DNA of 64,000 bases from JAAFIP01 sp031367325 (GCA_031367325.1 JANLPQ010000056.1:1-64000); one strand, 5' to 3'. Positions 43,616 to 51,523 are shown, numbered from the stretch's first letter. The notes: a model not told the origin generated them from the letters alone. Made by a program: numbers and translations.

Positions 43616-44395
43616 TTAACGGCCAAGATAATGAGGTTTACGTTTTTCACGAAAACTGTTGATGCCTTCTGCGGCATCTTGGGTGGTAGCAGCCAATGCC
43701 CCTGCCATAGCTTCCAAAGTTGCCGCTGCGTCTTCGCCTGAAGACGCATTGATTAACTGCTTGGTAAGCTGCATGGAAACAGGGGCTTTGCTGGCCATCT
43801 CTTGCGCTAGTTCGTACGCTCTGCCCAGCAGGTTGCTCGAATCGACTACCTCGTGTACCAAGCCAGTTCTGAGAGCATCACCCGCATGGAGTCTTTGTCC
43901 GCTTAAAGCCAAGTATTTTGCATGGCTTGCTCCAACCAAACGCACTAATCTTTGGGTGCCCGACCATCCTGGACAGGTTGCAATAGATGCCTCTGGCAAT
44001 GCAAACTGTGCGCCATCAGACGCTATGCGCACGTCGCCCACAATTGCCAGCTCAAGACCGCCTCCAAATGCATGACCATTGATAGCGCTAATCACTGGCT
44101 GGCGCAGCCGTGCCCATTGGTCAAATACTTGGTGACCACGGCGCACCCAGTTACGCCACATGTCCAGCGGCTCTAGCGAAGCCCACTCGTTGATGTCAGC
44201 ACCTACACAAAATGCTTTGTTGCCCGATCCCGTCAAGATGATGACTCGCACCACGGCATCTGCCTCCAGTTCACGGGCGCAGTTCTCTAGCTGGTTCAGC
44301 ATCGCAGATGTCAAGCTATTGAGCTTGGCTGGCCGGTTCAATGTCACTGTTGCAATCTCGCCATCACAGACCAGTTCAATGAATTTTTCAACCAT
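43616..44395 (-). CDS. Enoyl-CoA hydratase/isomerase family protein
   Basis: This 259-residue crotonase-fold enzyme has AINGHAFGGGLELAIVGDVR and FALPEASIATCPGWSGTQRL, which carry the two Glu residues used by enoyl-CoA hydratases. The oxyanion-hole GADINEWA is also present. Its start overlaps the end of the CoA-transferase gene by eight bases. The pair implies that part of the pathway runs on CoA thioesters. Confidence 0.93.
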   Translation of the reverse strand: MVEKFIELVCDGEIATVTLNRPAKLNSLTSAMLNQLENCARELEADAVVRVIILTGSGNKAFCVGADINEWASLEPLDMWRNWVRRGHQVFDQWARLRQPVISAINGHAFGGGLELAIVGDVRIASDGAQFALPEASIATCPGWSGTQRLVRLVGASHAKYLALSGQRLHAGDALRTGLVHEVVDSSNLLGRAYELAQEMASKAPVSMQLTKQLINASSGEDAAATLEAMAGALAATTQDAAEGINSFREKRKPHYLGR

Positions 44396-45986
44396 GATGG
44401 GCCTTATGAGGTTTAAGTGTTAGCCCAAAAGGTATGTCACGGTACAGTGCTGCGTCCATGAGGCACAGATTGGGACTGACACGCAGTGACATATCTGCTT
44501 GGTCAAGCACATCACGCTGCAAATCTATGCCTGGCGCAATTTCACGGATTACCAGTGCGTCATGTTCAAGGTCGATCACACAACGCTCAGTCACATACGT
44601 CACTCTTTGGCCGCGCTGTCTACCGATCACGCCACTGAAGGTAATGTGCCCAGAAGTTTTAACAAACTTTCGCGTTTTTCCCTCTTTGATAATGGTCAGC
44701 TTGCCATCGCCCACTTGGAGCTCGGCGCCTGCTGTAAAGAAACCCGAAAATACGATGTGACGCGCATGGGCTGATATGTCTACAAATCCGCCGCAGCCAG
44801 CAGTGAGGTAAGGTTTAGCCTCTAGCTTGGACACATTGACACTGCCGTTTTCATCGACTTGCAAGAACGACAGCAAGGTGGTGTCAAACCCAGCGCCTTG
44901 AAAATAGGTAAACTGATATGGCGAAGCCATGATGGCATCCGCATTTGATGCACAGCCAAATGCAAACCCTAGCAACGGCATACCGCCTACGGCACCTTGC
45001 TCGATTGTCCAAGTAACTTGTCCGTGCAAACCTTCTTCTAAAAGGATGCGCGGCACGTTGGCCGATATGCCGAACCCCAGGTTTACTGCCGAGCCTTGGG
45101 CCAATTCCATAGCGGCTCTTCGTGCAATGACCTTCTCGGGTCCAAAAGCTTGCATTTCAAATGATTGCAATGGCTGCGCAATCTCGCCACTGATCGCAGG
45201 GTCGTAGGGGGTTTGGGTGGTTTGCCACTGGTCTGGGTCCACCACAATGAAATCCACCAAGTTGCACGGTATGCGCACATCGTGCGGGCGCAGGCTGCCC
45301 GCTTTCACCAAGCGCTTAACCTGCGCTATGACAATGCCGCCGTTGTTGCGCGCAGCAAGCGCTTGGTCTAACCCACCCAACAACGCACCTTCGTGTTCGT
45401 AGGTTAAATTACCGTTTTCGTCAGCTGTGGTGGCCCGAATGATGGCGACATGGGGTGCAATTGCGGGGAAATACAGCCACTCCTGGCCATCAAAATTTTC
45501 TTTACGCACAACGGGTTTGGCCGCTGCCGCTGCATTCATCGCGCAACCTTGAAAGGCGGGATCGACAAAGGTACCTAAGCCGATTTTGGTCAATACCCCC
45601 GGCCGTTTTGCAGCGGCATCGCGGTGCATGTCAAACAGTATGCCGCTGGGGATGTTGTAAGCTTCTATTTGATTGTCTACCACCATACGCCATATGGCGG
45701 GCATGGGCATGGATGACGGCCCACTAGGGTAGGAGCCTGCCAGCACACGGCTGAGTAGACCGGGCTTGGCAATATGGTCAATGCCCTTGATGCCATACAT
45801 GTCACCTGCAGCGATGGGGTTGAGCGAAGTGAGATTGCTAGGCGCACCCTCTGCATCAAAGCGCTCGCCCAAGGCTTGTAGCACCTTGTCTGGACAGCCC
45901 AAGCCACTACTCGAGCTAATGCTGACGACATCGTTATTTTTGATTAACTGAGCAGCTTGGGCTGCTGTAATGACCTTGTTTTTCAC
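44388..45986 (-). CDS. Acyl-CoA:carboxylate CoA-transferase (family I)
   Basis: The 532-residue single-chain enzyme looks like propionate/acetate CoA-transferases: an alpha half beginning VITAAQAAQLIKNNDVV and a beta half with VNLGFGISANVPRIL. The catalytic Glu is Glu329 in WTIEQGAVGG. It would move CoA onto a carboxylic acid intermediate. It lies 12 bp after the Gfo/Idh gene and overlaps the hydratase gene, so it is in the middle of an operon. Confidence 0.9.
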   Translation of the reverse strand: MKNKVITAAQAAQLIKNNDVVSISSSSGLGCPDKVLQALGERFDAEGAPSNLTSLNPIAAGDMYGIKGIDHIAKPGLLSRVLAGSYPSGPSSMPMPAIWRMVVDNQIEAYNIPSGILFDMHRDAAAKRPGVLTKIGLGTFVDPAFQGCAMNAAAAAKPVVRKENFDGQEWLYFPAIAPHVAIIRATTADENGNLTYEHEGALLGGLDQALAARNNGGIVIAQVKRLVKAGSLRPHDVRIPCNLVDFIVVDPDQWQTTQTPYDPAISGEIAQPLQSFEMQAFGPEKVIARRAAMELAQGSAVNLGFGISANVPRILLEEGLHGQVTWTIEQGAVGGMPLLGFAFGCASNADAIMASPYQFTYFQGAGFDTTLLSFLQVDENGSVNVSKLEAKPYLTAGCGGFVDISAHARHIVFSGFFTAGAELQVGDGKLTIIKEGKTRKFVKTSGHITFSGVIGRQRGQRVTYVTERCVIDLEHDALVIREIAPGIDLQRDVLDQADMSLRVSPNLCLMDAALYRDIPFGLTLKPHKAHHG

Positions 45987-45998
45987 CCTGAGCTCCGT

Positions 45999-47021
45999 TT
46001 ATATCGAGATAGATGCTATTGATTGGGCCTGGCCTGTACGGCATGCTTGAACTACTGCCAACGCAGCGGCAAGAGACTTGACACCGTCCAGTGCCGTGGC
46101 CGCAGGCGTTTGCTGGCCTTGCATAGCTGCGCAAAACATGGCTACACCGCGCTCATAGAGGTTTTTGTGCTCCACTTCTATCTTTTGCTCTCCGTCTGCG
46201 TTACGCAACACAATCTCTCCCACGGCTTGTTGTGTCATCACGTTGCGGCCAATGATGGTCCCGCCATCACCGTGGTATTCGATACCTGTCTGGGCATGCT
46301 TGACAGTGAACGCATCGTGCAATTGCGCCAGCACGCCGTTGTCAAACCTGAGTACCGCCATCACGCCGTCTTCTAGCCCTGCTTTCGCTAGCGAGGCCGA
46401 CTGCGACATAGCTACCGCCTCTACCGGTTCTGCACCCAACGTAAAGCGCAAGGTGTCAACATCGTGCACGGTAATGTCTAAAATCACGCCGCCGCCAGCC
46501 TGCGGCTTGTCCAGCCGCCAGCCTTGCAAATGCGCTGGCAAGTACACCGCATGAAAGACGCGGGCAAATAACGGCTTGCCGATAGCACCGCTTTGTATTA
46601 ACGATTGAATTTTTCTATGGGTTGCGGCATTGCGTAAATGGTGATTGGTGGCCATGATGACACCCGCTGCACGGCATGCGCGAACCATGTCTATGGCATG
46701 TTCAGTGTTGAGCGCCAAAGGCTTTTCACACAACACATGCTTGCCAGCGGCTGCTGCTGCCAACACTTGGTCGTAATGCAACTCATTGGTCGTGCTGACG
46801 TACACTGCATTGACTGCGTGGTCTGCCAGCAGGGCTGCTAGATCGCTGTATGCATTAGGAATCGCATTTTCTTGGGCAAAAACGGCCGCACGCGACTGGC
46901 TACTGCTGTGTACGGCTACTACCTCATGCCCGGTCTGCGCGCGAATAGCAGCGACCATATGCTCCCGCGCTATGGTGCTAGCGCCGATAAGACCCCATCC
47001 GACAGATTTTTGTGTGCTCAT
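45999..47021 (-). CDS. Gfo/Idh/MocA-family oxidoreductase
   Basis: The 340-residue NAD(P)-dependent dehydrogenase has the Rossmann start GWGLIGASTIAREHMVAA and the family motif HVLCEKPLAL, whose Lys is catalytic. DITVHDVDTLRFTLG supplies the His/Asp region. Members act on sugars, inositols and their derivatives. I start at MSTQKSVGW (47021); an open frame to 47090 would run through the operator region. It is the first gene of the minus-strand cluster, facing the LacI regulator. Confidence 0.9.
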   Translation of the reverse strand: MSTQKSVGWGLIGASTIAREHMVAAIRAQTGHEVVAVHSSSQSRAAVFAQENAIPNAYSDLAALLADHAVNAVYVSTTNELHYDQVLAAAAAGKHVLCEKPLALNTEHAIDMVRACRAAGVIMATNHHLRNAATHRKIQSLIQSGAIGKPLFARVFHAVYLPAHLQGWRLDKPQAGGGVILDITVHDVDTLRFTLGAEPVEAVAMSQSASLAKAGLEDGVMAVLRFDNGVLAQLHDAFTVKHAQTGIEYHGDGGTIIGRNVMTQQAVGEIVLRNADGEQKIEVEHKNLYERGVAMFCAAMQGQQTPAATALDGVKSLAAALAVVQACRTGQAQSIASISI

Positions 47022-47044
47022 TTGCGTCTTTTCGATTAGACTAA

Positions 47045-47079
47045 TTGGAACGATGCAATGGATTATTGGAACGTTCCAA
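47045..47079. promoter_or_regulatory. Tandem LacI-type operators
   Basis: TTGGAACGTTCCAA (47066-47079) is a perfect 14-bp palindrome with the central CG typical of LacI-family sites. TTGGAACGATGCAA (47045-47058) matches it at 12 of 14 bases, exactly 21 bp away (two helical turns). Both lie between the divergent Gfo/Idh and LacI genes, so they probably control both. Confidence 0.8.
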
Positions 47080-47127
47080 CTTTTAGTCAATTGCTTTTTA
47101 AAAAACTAGGGAAAACACCTAAACGCT

Positions 47128-48144
47128 ATGAATGACAACCCATCTCCCTCACGCGCAATTACGATCGTGCAAGTTGCTGCAGAGGCCAACGTATCCAAAT
47201 CCACCGTTTCTTTGGTTCTCAAAGGTAGCCTCTTGATCAAGGGAGACACTGCCGAGCGGGTTCGCGCTGCCGCCATCAAGCTGGGCTATGTTTACAACCG
47301 TCGTGCGGGTGAGCTAAGGGGCAATGCATCGAACGCCATAGGGGTCATCATCAATGACTTGATGAATCCATTTTTCGCAGAAATTCTGGTGGGTATTGAA
47401 CGCAAGCTAGTCGAGGCAGGCTATGTGGTTTTGATGGCGCACACCAATGAAAGTGTAGAAATCCAAACGAAAGTTTTGATGTCTATGCGTGAGCAAAATG
47501 CAGCCGGAATCCTGTTATGCCCCGCACTCAACACACCACGTACATTGCTAAAAGCCATCGAGTCTTGGGGCATTCCACTGGCTGTGTTTGTGCGTAACTT
47601 AGGGCCAGGAGATTACGACTTTGCAGGCTCGGATAATGAACTCGGCGTGTCTTTAGCCACCACACATTTACTCAACGCTGGGCACACCAAAATTGCTTTT
47701 TTAGGCGGCCTAAAAGGTGTGGTGCAAACCCAGAGGCTAGCAGGCTTCAAGGCTGCTTTAGCTAAAAAGTCTATGGCTTTTGATGCTGATTGGGTGCTAC
47801 CCGCCAAACCCAATCGGCAGGGCGGCTACGACACTATGAGTGCACTGCTGAGCCAAAAAACAGACGTTACTGCGGCTGTGTGTTACAACGATATCGTCGC
47901 ATTTGGTGCTCTGTCCGCATTAGGTGAGCGTGGCCTTCGTGCGGGATCAGACTTTGCATTGATTGGGTTTGACAATGTACTGGACTCAGCCCATTCCAAT
48001 CCACCGCTGAGCACAGTGGATATTCGACCCAGCGAGCTGGGAGAGCAATGTGCACAAGTTTTATTGCACCGGATCCGAAATCCCGGCGCAGACCGTCAAC
48101 TCTATTTGGCTACACCAAGCTTGTTATTGCGGCAAACGGCTTAA
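47128..48144 (+). CDS. LacI-family transcriptional regulator
   Basis: The 338-residue regulator has an N-terminal HTH (ITIVQVAAEANVSKSTVSLV) with the hinge region YNRRAGELRGNASNAIGVII, followed by a periplasmic-binding-protein-like sugar-sensing domain. It is divergent from the catabolic operon and presumably represses it until the imported substrate or an intermediate binds. Its stop is 150 bp before the middle attachment repeat, so it is the last gene of island 1. Confidence 0.95.
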   Translation: MNDNPSPSRAITIVQVAAEANVSKSTVSLVLKGSLLIKGDTAERVRAAAIKLGYVYNRRAGELRGNASNAIGVIINDLMNPFFAEILVGIERKLVEAGYVVLMAHTNESVEIQTKVLMSMREQNAAGILLCPALNTPRTLLKAIESWGIPLAVFVRNLGPGDYDFAGSDNELGVSLATTHLLNAGHTKIAFLGGLKGVVQTQRLAGFKAALAKKSMAFDADWVLPAKPNRQGGYDTMSALLSQKTDVTAAVCYNDIVAFGALSALGERGLRAGSDFALIGFDNVLDSAHSNPPLSTVDIRPSELGEQCAQVLLHRIRNPGADRQLYLATPSLLLRQTA

Positions 48145-48212
48145 ATAAGCTAAGCGCGGCCGGTAAATAGGATTCGAACCACACCTGATCGAAAACACAA
48201 CATTTCTGCGCC

Positions 48213-48232
48213 TGTACCCCAGTCTGTAACCT
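48213..48232 (+). other. Island 1 internal end motif (possible integrase arm sites)
   Basis: TGTACCCC at 48213 is followed 12 bp later by the degenerate TGTAACCT (48225). The same motif with two perfect TGTACCCC copies, also 12 bp apart, lies at 50709-50728. In both cases it begins exactly 81 bp before the tRNA-Phe core repeat. Direct repeats at a fixed distance from the core are what integrase arm-binding sites look like. Confidence 0.5.
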
Positions 48233-48293
48233 AACTTTTACAAAAAAACCGAGATCCAATGCCGATGCGGGTGACAGAGGATTTTTCGAAGTG

Positions 48294-48310
48294 GCCCCAG
48301 GCCACCATTT
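48294..48310 (+). repeat. Middle attachment repeat
   Basis: GCCCCAGGCCACCATTT is identical to 31478-31494 of tRNA-Phe. Its upstream flank CGAAGTG is shared with the copy at 50790 but not with the tRNA, so it is an element end joined to the start of a second element. Confidence 0.85.
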
Positions 48311-48531
48311 CTTTTTCTCAGACGATCCCATGACAGCCCAGCAAGTCCTTTTCGCTCCAAGGATTTAGCCTGTAAAAGCTGCTCAAGCGGACCCGTTTGA
48401 TTCCACAGCCTCCTAAATTTATCCCTAACTTGCACGTTTGCAACCGGGGTACTGCTGTGAGTACGGTTTTTGCTCTGTTCTATATTAGGCTTAATAAGTC
48501 AACCCACTTCGCTGGAGATTGTCTGCCCGTT

Positions 48532-48574
48532 TCATATGCAAAAACCCAGTCTTTTTGTCTATTTTTGCATATGA
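48532..48574. repeat. 13-bp perfect inverted repeat
   Basis: TCATATGCAAAAA (48532-48544) is the exact reverse complement of 48562-48574, with a 17-nt spacer. GCATATG from this repeat recurs in the promoter spacer of the AbiEi-like gene (near 48862). It may be an operator or a hairpin; no gene directly adjoins it. Confidence 0.6.
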
Positions 48575-48848
48575 TTTGGGCACGTCTCGGAGTGCCTTTG
48601 GCCATACCAGCCATCCGGCGCTTATTCGCATGTGGGATAAGCGCCAGCGTGGTTATCGGGCGATGGGGTATCGTATTGGATCGACTGTTGTCGACCCCGC
48701 AATTGAGTCCGAAATAGAGCTACATTTTTCGGACAAATGAGCCGCACTCCAAGGAAAGTGTTCTCCGCTTTACTCGAGAGACACTGATTAAATAATGCGT
48801 CTAAAGTAATGCATGGATATAATAAAGAGACGAAATTCAATCTTAACC

Positions 48849-48884
48849 TTGAATTTGTTTGGCATATGTGCTATTTTGCAAATA
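48849..48884 (+). promoter_or_regulatory. Promoter of the AbiEi-like gene, possibly leaderless
   Basis: TTGAAT (48849-48854), a 17-bp spacer and TATTTT (48872-48877) form a reasonable sigma70 promoter. Seven bases after the -10 is the A of the ATG at 48884, so transcription would begin at the start codon. No Shine-Dalgarno is visible before that ATG, which agrees with a leaderless mRNA. Confidence 0.5.
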
Positions 48885-49642
48885 TGGATACAACTCCACG
48901 ATACGCTTTAATCAAAAATCTTCAGATCAGTTTGCCGCGCGGGATGCCGTTCGACCTGGCCGCTTTGGAGCGTATAGAAGTGTCTGCCCAACTGGCGGCG
49001 CACTACGTTGAAAGCGGCTGGCTAGACCGATTGGGTCAAGGCATCTATGCGTTTGCCGGTGACACCTTGACAGCGCACGGTGCTGTCAAGTTGCTGCAAA
49101 CACGCGTCACGGGTTTGCATGTGGGCGGCAAAAGCGCCCTCGCGCTGCAGGGCGTACGCCACAACCTCGCGAGACAGGAAACACTGGTGCTGTGGGGTGA
49201 TGCACGCTTCACGCTGCCAGAGTGGTTTACATCGCGATTTCCATCGCGGTATGTGGCCGCTCAATTGTTCGGCACGCTAGAAGCAGGGCAGCTTGCTAAA
49301 AGTCTGACCACGCCGCCTGGCGTGAGCGATGGTTTGCGCGTCTCTGTCCCAGAGCGCGCCGTGCTTGAATTGCTGTACGACGTTGGTACACACCAAGGCT
49401 TAGAAGAGGCACGTAATCTATTCGATGGCGTGCGCAATCTGCGCAAAGATGTTTTAGGCGGGTTATTGCAATCTTGCACCAGCGTCAAAACCATCCGCCT
49501 GTTTTTGACCTGGGCACGCGAAACCAGCTTGGTCGACGTCGAGGCCTTGCGGCGCGACTACGTTTTGCCCGTCGGCAGCGAGAAACGATGGATCAGCCGC
49601 ATGAAAGATGGCCAGCTACTGAGTCTGCAACCCTATGGATAA
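48884..49642 (+). CDS. AbiEi-family antitoxin
   Basis: The 252-residue protein starting MDTTPRYALIKNLQIS has an N-terminal winged-helix region (QLAAHYVESGWLDRLGQGIY) and the AbiEi-like C-terminal domain. AbiEi proteins repress their operon and counter the AbiEii nucleotidyltransferase toxin. I chose ATG 48884 over 48809 because homologues start near it and the best promoter ends there. It overlaps the toxin gene by eight bases. Confidence 0.85.
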   Translation: MDTTPRYALIKNLQISLPRGMPFDLAALERIEVSAQLAAHYVESGWLDRLGQGIYAFAGDTLTAHGAVKLLQTRVTGLHVGGKSALALQGVRHNLARQETLVLWGDARFTLPEWFTSRFPSRYVAAQLFGTLEAGQLAKSLTTPPGVSDGLRVSVPERAVLELLYDVGTHQGLEEARNLFDGVRNLRKDVLGGLLQSCTSVKTIRLFLTWARETSLVDVEALRRDYVLPVGSEKRWISRMKDGQLLSLQPYG

Positions 49643-50549
49643 AACCTATGCCGATACCGTACGCTTGCTACTGAGCGTAGCGCCCGATGTATTTGCCAAC
49701 AACATCTTCGCGATGAAAGGCGGTACGGCCATCAACCTGTTTGTGCAAGACATGCCGCGACTGTCAGTCGATATCGATGTGGTCTACACGCCGTGGCAAA
49801 CGCCGCGCGAACAAGCCTTGAAAGCCATTAGCGATGAGCTTGACGCTATCGCAGCTCAACTGAGCCGATCAGGTCTCAGCACACGCAAGGTTCACTCCAA
49901 GGATCTAAGTGAAACCAAACTACTGATCGACAATGCCGACACACAGGTCAAGGTTGAAGTCAATGCGGTTTTTCGAGGCACGGTGCTCCCTGTCGAGCAG
50001 CATCCCTTGAGCCCGAAGACCGCCGATCTGTTCAGTGTAGCCCTAGAACTACCAATTCTGGCACCTGCAGAGTTGTACGGCAGCAAACTGGTCGCTGCAA
50101 TGGATCGCCAGCATCCTCGTGATTTGTTCGACGTGTTGAAAATGTTCGAATCTGGCGGCTTGTCGGATGCAGCCGTGGAATGCTTCGTGACCTACCTGGC
50201 TGGACACAACCGACCTATCCACGAGGTGCTGTTCGGCAACGAAAAAGACATCACTCATGAGTACCATCAGCATTTCGTTGGTATGACCATGGAGTCGGTA
50301 GGTCTTGACGTGTTGCTGGAGACACGCACCCGTTTGCGCGAGGAGCTTGCGCAGCAGCTAACAGAAAAGCATAGGCAGTTCTTGATAGGTTTAGCCCGCG
50401 CACAGCCTGATTGGACATTGCTCCAGTGCCCCCATGCGTCGGAGCTACCCGCACTGCGCTGGAAATTGAATAACTTGCAAACCTTCAGCCAGCGTCGGCC
50501 TGCAGACTTTGAGCAGCAAGCATCAACGCTAGAGAGGTTGCTGGGTTAA
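49635..50549 (+). CDS. AbiEii/AbiGii-family nucleotidyltransferase toxin
   Basis: The 304-residue protein has the nucleotidyltransferase core MKGGTAINLF (Gly29-Gly30-Thr31) followed by LSVDIDVVY with Asp46 and Asp48, the metal-binding DxD. These are the expected catalytic residues, so the toxin appears intact. AbiEii enzymes stop growth by transferring nucleotides to RNA and give abortive phage resistance or plasmid/island stability. It is translationally coupled to the antitoxin. Confidence 0.87.
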   Translation: MDKTYADTVRLLLSVAPDVFANNIFAMKGGTAINLFVQDMPRLSVDIDVVYTPWQTPREQALKAISDELDAIAAQLSRSGLSTRKVHSKDLSETKLLIDNADTQVKVEVNAVFRGTVLPVEQHPLSPKTADLFSVALELPILAPAELYGSKLVAAMDRQHPRDLFDVLKMFESGGLSDAAVECFVTYLAGHNRPIHEVLFGNEKDITHEYHQHFVGMTMESVGLDVLLETRTRLREELAQQLTEKHRQFLIGLARAQPDWTLLQCPHASELPALRWKLNNLQTFSQRRPADFEQQASTLERLLG

Positions 50550-50789
50550 GTTACGGTCAGCTGATCGAAGTCGCTCTTTAACTTGGCCAATTACCATCGT
50601 TTCGAAAGCGTGTTTTTCCGTGCAATGATGGATTCAGTCACTGGTTCAAACTGCTTGTGGTCTATGTTTCGAGTCCACTTCTCGCTGTAAAAACAACGAC
50701 TGAAGGGTTGTACCCCAGCCTGTACCCCAACTTTTACAAAAAAGTTGAAACCTAGCGCTGGTGGGGCTTCCCAAGGATTTTGCGAAGTG
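50550..50789. other. Right end of island 2, no gene
   Basis: This 240-bp stretch has no credible ORF. It ends with the internal end motif: two TGTACCCC copies (50709-50716 and 50721-50728), then CTTTTACAAAAAA, then CGAAGTG immediately before the attachment core. The same order occurs at the right end of island 1. Confidence 0.6.
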
Positions 50790-50803
50790 GCCCCAGGCCA
50801 CCA
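50790..50803 (+). repeat. attR: third tRNA-Phe 3' end copy
   Basis: GCCCCAGGCCACCA matches the last 14 bases of tRNA-Phe. It is followed by AAATGCAAAAGGGCCGTC and a terminator, as expected for the original downstream side of the tRNA gene. Confidence 0.85.
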
Positions 50804-50808
50804 AATGC

Positions 50809-50838
50809 AAAAGGGCCGTCTTTCGACGGCCCTTTTTT
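50809..50838 (+). terminator. Terminator, probably the original one of tRNA-Phe
   Basis: AAAAGGGCCGTC (50809-50820) pairs perfectly with 50825-50836 around TTTC, with T to 50838. It lies six bases after the third tRNA-Phe 3' copy. It can also terminate the minus-strand ompW transcript. Confidence 0.88.
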
Positions 50839-50857
50839 ATGCGCGTTTTAAAAGTGC

Positions 50858-51523
50858 TTAAAACTTATAGCCAACCGCGATACTAAAAGCATTTGGATTA
50901 AGTTTTATGTCTTGCTTTTGACCCGTAGAGAAAGTAGTTTTCGCGGTGATAAAAGTTTTGGTGTAGTGCGCGTTGACAAACCACTGTTCGTTGATGTTGA
51001 AAATAGCGCCCAGCTGAATCACTGGTGCAATTCTGGATTCAACAGACAGGGTGACTGGCGTACCACCCGGGTTTGTCAAAGCGGTCAGGGCTGCACTACC
51101 GGTTTCTTTATAAAATTTAACGTACGCTAAGCCACCACCCAAGTAGGGGCGAAACACTGCATTTGCATCAGCAAAACGGTACTGTCCTAGCAAGGTAATC
51201 GGCAAAGCCCGTACCTCGGCTATCTTGCCAAAGCCATCTGCACGGCCCGCGCCGGTAATATTGTGCTTAAAGCCCAAGCCTAGAGGCACGTTAAGCGCGA
51301 TATTGTCGGTCACCATGTAGTTTGCAGCACCGCTTAGCGCCGTATCGCTGGAAACGTCGGCCTTGGTGTTGGGAAATGCTGGTGCGCTTAAGTCACCGCT
51401 GCTGACCTGAGGCGATAGTTTGGTAACTCCCACCTCCAAAGAAATGGTGCCAGCTTTTTGTGCTGAAGCGCCGCCTGCGGCAAGTGCCAAAGCAACCGCT
51501 AGGCTGATGTGTGTGATTTTCAT
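50858..51523 (-). CDS. ompW: OmpW-family outer membrane protein
   Basis: The 221-residue protein has a signal peptide (MKITHISLAVALALAAGGASA) and the eight-stranded OmpW barrel pattern: LGGGLAYVKFY, INEQWFVNAHYTKTFI and a final VGYKF ending in Phe, the outer-membrane assembly signal. OmpW proteins form narrow channels for small or hydrophobic molecules. It follows the GDSL gene by 39 bp and may be co-transcribed with it. Confidence 0.92.
   Translation of the reverse strand: MKITHISLAVALALAAGGASAQKAGTISLEVGVTKLSPQVSSGDLSAPAFPNTKADVSSDTALSGAANYMVTDNIALNVPLGLGFKHNITGAGRADGFGKIAEVRALPITLLGQYRFADANAVFRPYLGGGLAYVKFYKETGSAALTALTNPGGTPVTLSVESRIAPVIQLGAIFNINEQWFVNAHYTKTFITAKTTFSTGQKQDIKLNPNAFSIAVGYKF

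Larger units (their letters stand above)
31478..48310 (+). mobile_element. Genomic island 1 in tRNA-Phe (integrase-less)
   Basis: A 16.8-kb segment is bounded by 17-bp exact direct repeats, one being the tRNA-Phe 3' end. It contains 13 catabolic and transport genes on the minus strand, from the Gfo/Idh gene down to the UPF0303 gene, and one LacI regulator. No integrase, relaxase or phage gene is visible. An internal end motif with TGTACCCC lies 81 bp inside the right repeat. I infer an old integrated island whose recombinase was lost or acted in trans. Confidence 0.65.
48145..48883. other. Gene-poor junction of islands 1 and 2
   Basis: This 739-bp stretch holds no convincing gene. It contains, in order, the island 1 internal end motif (48213-48232), the middle attachment repeat (48294-48310), a degenerate dispersed-repeat copy (about 48364-48394, core GCTTGAGCAG on the minus strand), a 13-bp inverted repeat (48532-48574) and the promoter of the AbiEi-like gene. 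A 73-codon open frame at 48519-48740 has a plausible-looking C-terminal part (MWDKRQRGYRAMGYRIGS) but no recognisable family. Confidence 0.6.
48294..50803 (+). mobile_element. Genomic island 2 (AbiE-type cargo)
   Basis: This 2.5-kb segment between the middle and right tRNA-Phe repeats carries only an AbiEi/AbiEii-type operon and gene-poor flanks. It has the same internal end motif as island 1, 81 bp from its right repeat, but no integrase. It may be a shrunken remnant of a larger island or a small satellite. Confidence 0.6.

Noticed and set aside
48150..48190. tRNA-like fragment on the minus strand (GGTTCGAATCC)
   Set aside because: The T-arm stem has three mismatches and no acceptor stem or CCA can be drawn; similarity is limited to the T-loop.
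48519..48740. 73-codon plus-strand ORF in island 2
   Set aside because: The second half looks protein-like but no family or start signal supports it; possibly a gene remnant.
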